Shown in pieces: positions 34,385-42,790 of a stretch of DNA of 64,000 bases. Both the position numbers and the translations under genes were made by a program. The notes beneath the pieces were generated by a model that did not search any database, was not told the DNA's origin, and saw nothing but the letters and a program-made list of their open reading frames with translations. Position 1 is the first letter of the stretch. Each line of letters opens with the position of its first letter. This DNA comes from Bacteroidia bacterium (GTDB lineage: Bacteria; Bacteroidota; Bacteroidia; J057): assembly GCA_041391665.1 (NCBI GenBank), contig JAWKNO010000001.1, forward strand, positions 2,728,001 through 2,792,000, written 5' to 3'.

Positions 34385-36946
34385 TCAATCCAGTATCCGG
34401 TACTTTTGCTTGTGATTGCGTACGATTTTGTCAGGCAACCGGAACGAAAACCCCCAATCTCCCTTCCATTGCTCTACTTTGATAAGGATATGGTTATTCC
34501 CCTCGACTAATGGCAGCATACATTCGTCTTCATCGGGAATCAGGCTTCTTTTGGCCAGTTTTTGAAACACTCGTTCTCCGTTGCAGAATACTTCGATTCC
34601 GTCATTACTTCCGAATGTTGCCCGCACATTTTCTGCTTTGGGGCTTTCGATCCGGCAATAGGCATAAGCGACGGCTTCGGTATTTTGCTCATAAAGTGTT
34701 GTAAAATCAACTCTGTCTGAAAGTAGCGATGCGTGTTTATCCCACATGAGGGTTCTGCCATCCGGAGTCTGAAATAATTGTCCGGGAATAGGTTTTGCCA
34801 TTTTTTCTCCGCCCATATCTATGAGAAAATCGGCCTGTGGAATATGTGGTTTTTCGATGTGAAAGGGTCCGGTCGTCAACCAGAAGGTAAAAAACTGTCC
34901 GGCAGTTTCTGACACGGCGAGTCGAACTTCTGTAGGAGGAGGTAAAAAATTTCCGGACAAAACGAGTCTCCCGGCATCTTCCAGAAGTTCTACGGTTTCG
35001 TGAAGGTCGGCCAGCCGCTGGTCATAAGGCATCAATGCATGGTCAAGCCAATATGTACGGTTTTCTTCCATCCACAGATTTTGAAATTCACTGCGAAGGC
35101 GGGTCCAGGTTGTGGTAAGTTCGTCAATATGGCGGAGTGAAAGTTTGAGGAAATAGACCGTCGAGTCCCGGTTTTGGTACTGGTACATACATGCTTGTCT
35201 GTATTCTGCAGCTGCCTGAATCACTTTTTTTCGGCTTTCTACCGCTGCCATGTACAAATCCCAGGTAAATTGCCAGTACCGCAGTTCCTCACCAAAGGTT
35301 TTTTTATACATGGGCCGAAGAAAAACCCCCGCTTCTTCCAGTTGTGTTTCGACTTCGCTCCAGCCACTCATATTTAGTTGCACCTCATCACCACGGGCCG
35401 GCAGGAGGGTTTGCCACAACATATCATTGTTCATTTCCTGGGTGGGTGCCAGTTCGGCGAGACCATTCATCATGTGGAGGAATTGTGGTTGACGGGTTTC
35501 GGGGTCAGCATAACCCGCAAGGGAAAACCTTCGGTCAAATTCCAGCACTTCTTCTCTGTTTGGATTCCAGCTCTGGTCGGCACCGTAAAAAACGCCATAC
35601 CAGTCGCGGCTAAAAAAATGGCTTCCGCCATCGTCCCAAACTGTATTGAGCAAACCCAAAGCGCCTTTTTCAAGCCCTTCATTGGCGAAGTTTTGAATAT
35701 TGACAACAGTTTCGTTAAAGTCGGGCATCATACGATTGGAGTTGAGCACCCCGGAACAAACAATAAAGTCAAATCCCCTGGCCTTAAACGGATCGATAAA
35801 TGCTGCAAAAGATGTATTTGCGCTGTAGTCCCATGTCCCGATGATTGTTTCTTTGGGAATCAGATCCAACACATCGGGATGCGCGAGGGCCATATCTCCC
35901 CACATGAGCGGTCTCCGACCATTTTCCTGCACATGTTTGATCAGCGGATTTACATGGCTGGCAAATATTCCCCCAACCCCAATATTAGCTGCCAGAGCTT
36001 GCTGATTTCCTCTGCCCAGGTCCCAGGCTTCGTCGCAGTTGATGGCAAATATGTCTGAAGAAAAGGCTGGATACATTTCGGTATAAATGTCTGTCAGAAA
36101 CCGTATCACCTCGGGGTCGCCGGGCTTTAGCATTCGGTTGGTCGCAGCCAAATGGGCATACTGAGGGAAAGCCAGGATATTGCTGAAATGCCCCAATGAC
36201 TGAAAGCTACCGATAAGTTCAATATGATATTTTGCGGCGTAGTCGGAAAGTTCTTTCCATTCTGCGAGGGTAATGCCGTCCTGCGGGGCAAAGTCTCCGT
36301 ATTTTTTTGTGCGAATAATATGCTCAATATAGAAGGTAACCCGGTTGATTTTCATGGAGGCATACCGCCTGATTTGCGATTTCATAAAATCCATATTGGG
36401 TAGTGGCCCCCGGCTGATATCATCCATTACTCCGCGGAATTCAAAATCAGGCCAGTCAGTGATTTTCATACAGGGAATATTTCCCGGAAGATAGGCACGT
36501 CGAAGCTGGAGAAGGGTTTGAAGGCCATAAAAAAGCCCCTGAGAAGTGTTGGCAGCGACAATGATCTGTCTGGAGGATACGACAAGGGTATATCCTTCCT
36601 TCCCCCATTGGGTTTCTTCCTGAATCCCTGCCGATTTGCAGAGTTGCTTAAGCTCACGGTCCTGCTCTGGTATGCCTATCCATATAGCTGGACGCGGATC
36701 TGTGGTTTCTCTGCCGTGCATTTCGGTGAGTTGTTCTTTCAATACATCGTCATTCTCCTGAACCGAAAGTCGGAAAAATGGCCGGTCAGGCATGGAAAAA
36801 CTTCCGTTGCGGAATTCGGTTTCCTGCGGTAGCGGTACTACAGGAGGTGTCTGTGCATACAGGTTTAAGCCAGGTATCAGTCCGGCGAAAATGAAAATAA
36901 TCCATGCTGGGGGCAAACAGAAAATAGAGAAAGAAAATCTGGACAT
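34385..36946 (-). CDS. GH20-like beta-N-acetylhexosaminidase
   Basis: 853 aa. The N-terminal export signal includes PPAWIIFIFAGLIPGLNLY with cleavage near AQTPP. A GH20b-type domain spans about 35-160 (PQETEFRNGSFSM to YGLQTLLQLRR), followed by a GH20 TIM barrel from FRGVMDDISRGPLP to NTVWDDGG; the acidic pair in INCDEAW occupies the place of the catalytic Asp-Glu. The C-terminal 300 residues contain a helical region and a beta-sandwich (VRATFGSNDGIEVFCNGERV). It is predicted to release hexosamine residues from glycans in the periplasm or outside. Neighbours are a sugar-isomerase-like barrel and an Nramp-like transporter. Confidence 0.85.
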   Translation of the reverse strand: MSRFSFSIFCLPPAWIIFIFAGLIPGLNLYAQTPPVVPLPQETEFRNGSFSMPDRPFFRLSVQENDDVLKEQLTEMHGRETTDPRPAIWIGIPEQDRELKQLCKSAGIQEETQWGKEGYTLVVSSRQIIVAANTSQGLFYGLQTLLQLRRAYLPGNIPCMKITDWPDFEFRGVMDDISRGPLPNMDFMKSQIRRYASMKINRVTFYIEHIIRTKKYGDFAPQDGITLAEWKELSDYAAKYHIELIGSFQSLGHFSNILAFPQYAHLAATNRMLKPGDPEVIRFLTDIYTEMYPAFSSDIFAINCDEAWDLGRGNQQALAANIGVGGIFASHVNPLIKHVQENGRRPLMWGDMALAHPDVLDLIPKETIIGTWDYSANTSFAAFIDPFKARGFDFIVCSGVLNSNRMMPDFNETVVNIQNFANEGLEKGALGLLNTVWDDGGSHFFSRDWYGVFYGADQSWNPNREEVLEFDRRFSLAGYADPETRQPQFLHMMNGLAELAPTQEMNNDMLWQTLLPARGDEVQLNMSGWSEVETQLEEAGVFLRPMYKKTFGEELRYWQFTWDLYMAAVESRKKVIQAAAEYRQACMYQYQNRDSTVYFLKLSLRHIDELTTTWTRLRSEFQNLWMEENRTYWLDHALMPYDQRLADLHETVELLEDAGRLVLSGNFLPPPTEVRLAVSETAGQFFTFWLTTGPFHIEKPHIPQADFLIDMGGEKMAKPIPGQLFQTPDGRTLMWDKHASLLSDRVDFTTLYEQNTEAVAYAYCRIESPKAENVRATFGSNDGIEVFCNGERVFQKLAKRSLIPDEDECMLPLVEGNNHILIKVEQWKGDWGFSFRLPDKIVRNHKQKYRILD

Positions 36947-36962
36947 TCGGATGGGTTTGGGG

Positions 36963-37880
36963 TTAAATCAATCGGTCTTTCAGCCAGGTTGCAGATGTTA
37001 TATAAGCATTTCTAATATCATCAATTGCTGTTTCTGCACCACCGACGTCTATGCCAAAGTGGCCATTAAATCCTGTCGATTTTATCATATCAAAAAAACG
37101 ATCCCAGGAAATATTGCCTTCACCGGGGGGCAGGTGCTCCATTTTTCCCTCCCGGCAATCAGACAGGTGAATATAGTCTATTCTTTCTGCCAGACGCAAT
37201 AGCGCAAGGGCAGGATTTTCCTGTAAGGCAAAAAGATTGGCTGTATCAAGGTTATATCGAAGGTTATCGCGGTTGACTGCATCTGCAAAATAAAGAAAGG
37301 CATCGGGAGTTGCCGCCAATACCCCCAGACAAGGGTGGAGGTGATAAGAAAGCCCAAAGGCTGCAGCTATGTCGCAGGCTTCCCTGAATGTGTCGATGAG
37401 ATCCTTCCAATAGGTTTTCCAGTTGAGTCCGGGCCCCAATCTGGCCGCCATGATCACTTCCCGGTCATAATGCCTGACTACCGGAATATCCGCAGGAAAA
37501 TGATAGGGTGGGAGAGGGGCATTGTCCAGCACGCCGCTAGCACCGATATGATGCGCCGTTTCGCATCCTATCGCAAACCGTCTGAGGTTTTCCTTTCGGA
37601 TTTCGGCATTGTCGGCACCCAGTCCCGGCAATACCACACAGAAATAAGGGATGTAAAGATCTCTTTCCTGCAATTTTGCTTTAATATCAAAACGGAGGTC
37701 ATACATCTCCCGGATGTGCGTCTCTCTGATCCCTTCCAGTTCGACAGACTGAAAACCCATATCGGCCATCTCGTCGAGATAAGCCAGGGTATGCTCAGCC
37801 GGAGGCGGATAACCGTATCGACTGATGACATAGAGGTAGGCACAGATGATATTTTTCGAAAATTTTGTTGTGTGTTCCAT
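36963..37880 (-). CDS. Sugar phosphate isomerase/epimerase (xylose isomerase-like TIM barrel)
   Basis: 305 aa from MEHTTKFSKN; the frame extends 11 codons further. It is an AP-endonuclease-2/xylose-isomerase-like barrel with candidate metal ligands Glu in VELEGIRE, His in YHLHPCLG, Asp in NLDTANL, His in IHLSDCREG and Asp in FGIDVGG. Such enzymes isomerise or epimerise keto sugars and sugar acids. Its ATG shares one base with the stop of the upstream transporter gene (TAATG), and the GH20-like gene follows after 16 bp, so the three are very probably cotranscribed and may process one sugar. Confidence 0.85.
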   Translation of the reverse strand: MEHTTKFSKNIICAYLYVISRYGYPPPAEHTLAYLDEMADMGFQSVELEGIRETHIREMYDLRFDIKAKLQERDLYIPYFCVVLPGLGADNAEIRKENLRRFAIGCETAHHIGASGVLDNAPLPPYHFPADIPVVRHYDREVIMAARLGPGLNWKTYWKDLIDTFREACDIAAAFGLSYHLHPCLGVLAATPDAFLYFADAVNRDNLRYNLDTANLFALQENPALALLRLAERIDYIHLSDCREGKMEHLPPGEGNISWDRFFDMIKSTGFNGHFGIDVGGAETAIDDIRNAYITSATWLKDRLI

Positions 37881-39127
37881 TATGATTGAAATAATTTTTG
37901 AATGTCTTCCCACAACCCGGTAGCGCCGGCTACAGCCATCAGCAGGGTGAATATTCCGATGAGTCCGAGTGTCAGATTTTTTGCAGGTGAAGCGGTATAT
38001 TCTCCCATAATTGATTTTTTATTGAGCAAAATCTGCATCAGAATTAAAATCAGCGGTGTGGCGATGATCGTACCTGCCTGAGATACAATCATCAGGTAGA
38101 CAGGCCTTCCGCCAAATAACGGAACAACAAGCCCGAGTGAGAAACCAAATAAAACCAAAATTCTGGATCGCGTTGACTTCATATCGCGAGGTTTTCCCTC
38201 AAAGTCAGCCAATAACCATGGCGCCAGCAGTGCATTGGGAAATAAGGAGGAAAGCCCCGCACAGACAATTCCGGCTACAAAAACTGAAACCGCAAATCTC
38301 CCCGCCAATGGTTCCATCAGGTTCACCATATCCATGGCGTTATCGATTTTCAGACCTTGCGGGAAAAGCGTTCCGGCAGCAGCCGCCATCACTGCCGCAC
38401 TCAGAAAAAACATCAACCCTGCAGAAATACCCGCATCTCTTCTCTCTAGTTTCAAGTCTTTGGCGGTCCATCCTTTTTCCTGAACTAAAATAGACCGTAC
38501 TACATAAAGAACGCCTCCCATCGTTGTTCCGACCATTCCCGCCATGATCAGCATTTTCTCAGAAGTGCGGGGAATTTCAGGGACCATGCCGCGCATAATT
38601 TCTACAGGGTCAGGGATAACCATAAACATCGTCATGACAAAACTCAGCCCCATGATTGCGACAAAAAAAGCGAGCACACGTTCAAAAAAGCGATGTTTTC
38701 CCTGCCAGAAAATATAATACAACACCCCAATAAATATCGCCGCCATGATTAATGGGGAGAATCCTTCGCCCGTACGGGTCAAGGGGCGCGACCATTCTTT
38801 TACTACTTCTACAACGATCGCCATGACTCCCATGCAGGAAACCCATTCGCTGATCAGCAAAGATGCCAGCACAAGGAGCGACACCCCGGAGCCAAAATGA
38901 ATTCTGAATGCATGAAGCGCCGTGAGGCCTGTAATGGCCGTAAACCTTCCAAAGGTAACAATCAATATATAGGTAAACACGCAGGAAAGTAACAGCGGCC
39001 AGGTCATGGACATTCCATAAGCAGCGCCGGAAGCGGCCATTGTGGTGATGCTTCCCGTCCCAATATTGTAGCCAATCAGGAATATGCCCGGCGCTATAGA
39101 CGCGAAGAAAAGTGCGATTTTTTTCAT
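37880..39127 (-). CDS. Nramp-like transporter lacking the DPGN metal motif
   Basis: 415 aa with about eleven transmembrane helices. The first helix reads IAPGIFLIGYNIGTGS: the opening matches Nramp (GPGFL-x-GY), but the DPGN metal-binding motif is replaced by residues in NIGTGS (21-26), with no Asp or Asn ligand in place. The helix-6 MPH motif also appears lost (GTTMGGVLYVVRS). Classical Mn/Fe transport is therefore doubtful. Translationally coupled to a sugar-isomerase-like gene and followed by a GH20-like enzyme, it may carry another substrate. The LeuT-type fold is inferred from family membership. Confidence 0.8.
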   Translation of the reverse strand: MKKIALFFASIAPGIFLIGYNIGTGSITTMAASGAAYGMSMTWPLLLSCVFTYILIVTFGRFTAITGLTALHAFRIHFGSGVSLLVLASLLISEWVSCMGVMAIVVEVVKEWSRPLTRTGEGFSPLIMAAIFIGVLYYIFWQGKHRFFERVLAFFVAIMGLSFVMTMFMVIPDPVEIMRGMVPEIPRTSEKMLIMAGMVGTTMGGVLYVVRSILVQEKGWTAKDLKLERRDAGISAGLMFFLSAAVMAAAAGTLFPQGLKIDNAMDMVNLMEPLAGRFAVSVFVAGIVCAGLSSLFPNALLAPWLLADFEGKPRDMKSTRSRILVLFGFSLGLVVPLFGGRPVYLMIVSQAGTIIATPLILILMQILLNKKSIMGEYTASPAKNLTLGLIGIFTLLMAVAGATGLWEDIQKLFQS

Positions 39128-39197
39128 TACCCTAAATATGAAAAAAAATGAAAGATATCTGGCAAACTCAATTCTGCGGTTAAAACAAAATTCCCCT

Positions 39198-39205
39198 TAT
39201 CTTTA
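39198..39205 (+). promoter_or_regulatory. Possible -7 promoter box
   Basis: TATCTTTA matches TAnnTTTG at five of six fixed positions and lies 23 bp before the ATG at 39228. No clear -33 element was found. Confidence 0.35.
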
Positions 39206-39227
39206 TAGCTGAAAACCCATTCAATCT

Positions 39228-40802
39228 ATGAACATCCGCCAACCGGCATTCCTGCTCCTGCTCCTGCTTTTTACCGTAAAGGTATATGCTAACCCGTCAC
39301 ACAGCGCCAGCATGTCCTATGGATATGATGTGCGGTCTTATGATCTGGAAGTCAAACTTGATGCAAAACTGCAACGCATTGCAGGTCGCAACAAAATTAC
39401 CTTTCACACAGAGCGTCAGCTTGAGACGATGCTTGTGGATCTCGCCGGGAATATGGTCGCTGCCCGGGTGCTTTTTTCCGGCAAACCCCTGAAGTTTGAA
39501 CAGAAAAATGGGCTGCTGGAAATACGTTTTGCCCAGCCGTTAAAGAAGAGTTTCACGGCAACTGTGGAGATATTTTTTGCCGGAAATCCGCGTGCCACCC
39601 GATCGGCAATGCCCATTTGGTCAAAAGCAGAAAATGGAAAAGACCTGATCAGCCTTGCGCCTGATATGCTGGCACCTGAAGAGTGGTGGCCCATAAAAGC
39701 AGACCCGGAAGATGTCGCCGACAGTATTTCTATATCCGTGATTTTTGACAAGGATGCAGCGGTAGTGGCCAATGGCCAGATGAAGGCCAAAACTAACCTG
39801 CCCGGTGGGTTTACTCAATGGCAGTTTGGTTATTCGGGTAAAATCAGCCCGCAAATTGTCGGGATTCATATCGGAGATTTTGTGCTTGTTACCGATGTGT
39901 ACAACAATAAATCGGGTGCTCATCAGATGCAGGCATGGGTTACAAGGGCGCATCAGGCCAGAGCCAGAGAATATCTCTATGAGTTGAAAGGGATGATCGG
40001 GTTTATGGAGAAATATTTTGGCCCTTATCCTTATTGGAAAGATGGCTACCGAATCACAGAGGGAAATTCCGGACATCGCCTTGATCCAGAAGAACAGCCG
40101 AATGTACAGGGTGAATCGGGTTTTGTTCAAAACGGAGATCGCTACCTCCTGCGTCAGGTTGCTTACGATTGGATTGAACGTCCACTGGATATAAAGGATG
40201 AAAAAGATACCTGGATTTATGAGGCGCTGTACACTTATGCGGAGTTTCTGTTTTTTGAAGAATATTTCAATGCTGATCGCGCAAAAGCTTATATGAAAAC
40301 TGAGCGGGAATCCATTCAGGATGTGGCCTTACAGTATGAGGGCAGCCTGACCCCTGATCTTAACCGTCAGGTTGGCCTGAAAGGTGCCTGGTTGCTTCAC
40401 TCCCTGCGGGTAGTTGCAGATAATGATGCAAAATGGTTTGAAACACTTCGTACGCTCAGCATGGATTTTCGAACCAAAACACTTTCCGCCCAGACATTTT
40501 ATGAATTTTTATCATGGAAACTGGGGCAGGATTATGTTTATGTTTTCCGTCAGTATATGGCTTATCCCAATTTGCCGGTATTTGTCTATAAAATTCACAA
40601 AAAGGGCAAAAAATTTAACCTCTCCTACCGATGGGAAGCGGATGTTGCAGAGTTTGATCTGCCTGTGGATATGCAGACACTCAGCGGGGTAGAGCGCCTC
40701 ACACCAACCAGCGAATGGCAAACCTTCACCCGTAAAGGAATGTCAGAAAAGCAGGTGTTTTTTGACGATAATGCAGGTCTGTTTGAAATCAGACGGGATT
40801 AG
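39228..40802 (+). CDS. Secreted M1-peptidase-like protein without zinc site (pseudopeptidase)
   Basis: 524 aa. Signal peptide MNIRQPAFLLLLLLFTVKVY, cleaved near ANPSH. The N-terminal 230 residues form an aminopeptidase-N-type beta domain (YDLEVKLDAKLQRIAGRNKI). In the helical domain, where M1 enzymes have HExxH-x18-E, this protein has R309-Q-V-A-Y313 and then WIYEALYTYAEFLFFEEYF, in which Glu332 sits at the third-ligand position. Both histidines and the catalytic Glu are lost, and no GxMEN motif is seen. It therefore appears unable to bind zinc and may act as a peptide-binding or scaffold protein. It is transcribed divergently from the Nramp-like gene. Confidence 0.75.
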   Translation: MNIRQPAFLLLLLLFTVKVYANPSHSASMSYGYDVRSYDLEVKLDAKLQRIAGRNKITFHTERQLETMLVDLAGNMVAARVLFSGKPLKFEQKNGLLEIRFAQPLKKSFTATVEIFFAGNPRATRSAMPIWSKAENGKDLISLAPDMLAPEEWWPIKADPEDVADSISISVIFDKDAAVVANGQMKAKTNLPGGFTQWQFGYSGKISPQIVGIHIGDFVLVTDVYNNKSGAHQMQAWVTRAHQARAREYLYELKGMIGFMEKYFGPYPYWKDGYRITEGNSGHRLDPEEQPNVQGESGFVQNGDRYLLRQVAYDWIERPLDIKDEKDTWIYEALYTYAEFLFFEEYFNADRAKAYMKTERESIQDVALQYEGSLTPDLNRQVGLKGAWLLHSLRVVADNDAKWFETLRTLSMDFRTKTLSAQTFYEFLSWKLGQDYVYVFRQYMAYPNLPVFVYKIHKKGKKFNLSYRWEADVAEFDLPVDMQTLSGVERLTPTSEWQTFTRKGMSEKQVFFDDNAGLFEIRRD

Positions 40803-40884
40803 GCAAAGTACTTTTCCCTTCCGCATTAACAACGGTCATGGGTTTATCATACTGCCACGTTGAGGAACCGGGATCTTCCCAACC

Positions 40885-42654
40885 TCAAAATTGTCCGCTA
40901 ATCTGATATATTTTACCATCTGCCTTTGTCAGCAGGTACAGTTCTCCGTCTTCATCGGTACCAAAACGCAGATCTACGCGGCTGTGTCCTGTAATATTAT
41001 TGCCAGTCAGTTCGGGCCATAAAGCCGGTTTCCCATCCTCCAGTTGTAATGATAATTCCTCAATAGGCGCCTGTTTTCCCAATGCGAGTGAGGCTGCATC
41101 TACCATAAAAATACGACCGGCAACAATTCCTCCGAAGATATATTTTCCCTTTAGCGCTGGCACTTTTTTGCCCTGATATACAAATCCACCACTGATGGCA
41201 AGTGCTTCATCATGGTCAAACTGCACGACCGGATAGGTGTAACCCGCCAATGAATCATCACTGGCAAGCGGATAAACCTTTCCAATATCAGCGGATGGGT
41301 CCAGTCTGAATGTTCCTTCCCGCTCCGGCCATCCATAATTATTTCCTTTAACAATGATATTCAATTCTTCGAGGAAATTCTGGCCTATGCAGGTTCCCAA
41401 CATTCTCCCCCCATGGGCAGGATCCCAGGTAAATCTATGCGGGTTTCTGAAGCCCATGGCATAAATTTCTCCCGAGGTATTGTCATCCTGGTCTGAAGCA
41501 TACGGGTTGGAGGGCGGGATGCCGTAGTGTCCATTTTTACTGTTATTTCCCCGTGGGTCTATGCGCAAAATGGAGCCCCAGATACGACTTTTGTTCTGAA
41601 CAAGGAAGGATATTTTTTGTCCGACAGATCCCCCGTCTCCTATGCCGATAAACAACAATCCATAGTCTTCATCTCCCGGGCGTGCATACGGATTAAACGC
41701 AATTTCCTGCATGCCGTGAATCTGGGTTACCATATCGACCCGCATAATTTCCCTTTCACTTCCGGCAAACTTATCGCTGGCCGGGTTTTCCTGTTTCCAT
41801 TCGGTCAGTACCCATCGCACCTTTCTCTGAATGGAGTCCGCAAATGAAAAATCTGCAGCCGAAGATGTCGCCGGGTTTTCCGTATGAGAGGTATAAAATA
41901 ACCCATTTTTTGCATATTCAGGGTGAAAAGCAAAACTTCCCATTCCCGTCCCATGTCCCGGTGTATGAATAAATTCAGGCTTGCGGGCGGCCAAATCGAG
42001 AAACAGATGGGGTTTGCCTTGTACCAGTTCATAAAGTTTTCCCCGGAGGTCATGGACAAACAAGCGTTTACTCCCATCGTATAAAGGCGCCATTTTATTA
42101 ATTCTGGCCCGTTGCCCTTCATCAGCTGTTGGAGGAACCTGGGAAAATTCTTTAATAATCAGGGTCAAATCAGCGCGCGGAATTTTTTCCTGGATAGGAT
42201 CTGTCAGAGGCTGTCCCCAATCTGTACGGGTGATTGTGGCAGGTTTTTCTTTATGAGTATGTAAATATGCCGTGAGTGCATCTATATCTTCGTTTCCCAG
42301 CATGGGGAAAGCCGGCATATATTGTTTGAACTGCCCAAACAACTGAGTCGCTCTTTCATCCCCTGACTGAATAACCTCCGTAGGATTTTTGATAAAACTC
42401 TTCAACCAGTCATGAGATACTTTTTGGGTGACACCGGCCAGATTAGGGCCAATGCCCGTGCTTTGAAAATTGTGGCACGCCACACAATAGTTGTCAAAAA
42501 GTAAATTTCCTTTGGCGATAGTTTCAGCGTCCTGAGCGTATGTATCGGCTGATTGCTCAGCGTCGCCGCAGCCTGAGAATATGAAACCTGCAATGAAGAT
42601 ATAACAAAGCAGTATATCCTTTGTCCTGTATTTTGAAATGCTAAATCGGGGCAT
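40885..42654 (-). CDS. Cytochrome c-PQQ sugar dehydrogenase (GSDH) fusion lipoprotein
   Basis: 589 aa. The lipobox FSGC (Cys29) follows a hydrophobic signal. A cytochrome c domain with CVACH at 57-61 and methionine candidates in YMPAFPML covers residues 45-140. A glucose/sorbosone dehydrogenase six-bladed propeller follows (HGTGMGSFAFHPEYAKNG, EIAFNPYARPGDEDYGLLFI, YAMGFRNPHRFTWDP, GGFVYQGKKVPALKGKYIFG). It should oxidise an aldose or related sugar in the periplasm using PQQ and pass electrons to its own haem. It is the second cytochrome-fused quinoprotein in the window, with the haem domain at the opposite end from the gene at 4437. Confidence 0.9.
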   Translation of the reverse strand: MPRFSISKYRTKDILLCYIFIAGFIFSGCGDAEQSADTYAQDAETIAKGNLLFDNYCVACHNFQSTGIGPNLAGVTQKVSHDWLKSFIKNPTEVIQSGDERATQLFGQFKQYMPAFPMLGNEDIDALTAYLHTHKEKPATITRTDWGQPLTDPIQEKIPRADLTLIIKEFSQVPPTADEGQRARINKMAPLYDGSKRLFVHDLRGKLYELVQGKPHLFLDLAARKPEFIHTPGHGTGMGSFAFHPEYAKNGLFYTSHTENPATSSAADFSFADSIQRKVRWVLTEWKQENPASDKFAGSEREIMRVDMVTQIHGMQEIAFNPYARPGDEDYGLLFIGIGDGGSVGQKISFLVQNKSRIWGSILRIDPRGNNSKNGHYGIPPSNPYASDQDDNTSGEIYAMGFRNPHRFTWDPAHGGRMLGTCIGQNFLEELNIIVKGNNYGWPEREGTFRLDPSADIGKVYPLASDDSLAGYTYPVVQFDHDEALAISGGFVYQGKKVPALKGKYIFGGIVAGRIFMVDAASLALGKQAPIEELSLQLEDGKPALWPELTGNNITGHSRVDLRFGTDEDGELYLLTKADGKIYQISGQF

Positions 42655-42790
42655 AAGCTTTTAAAAGAAAAATTTTCAGTAAACGGGTAATCGAATGATA
42701 AGCGCTAAAGTTAAATAACCGTATTGGCAGATATGATTCAATCATTATCATTTAGGTAGCCATTTTTCACATTTGGAAGATTCTTTTGGA

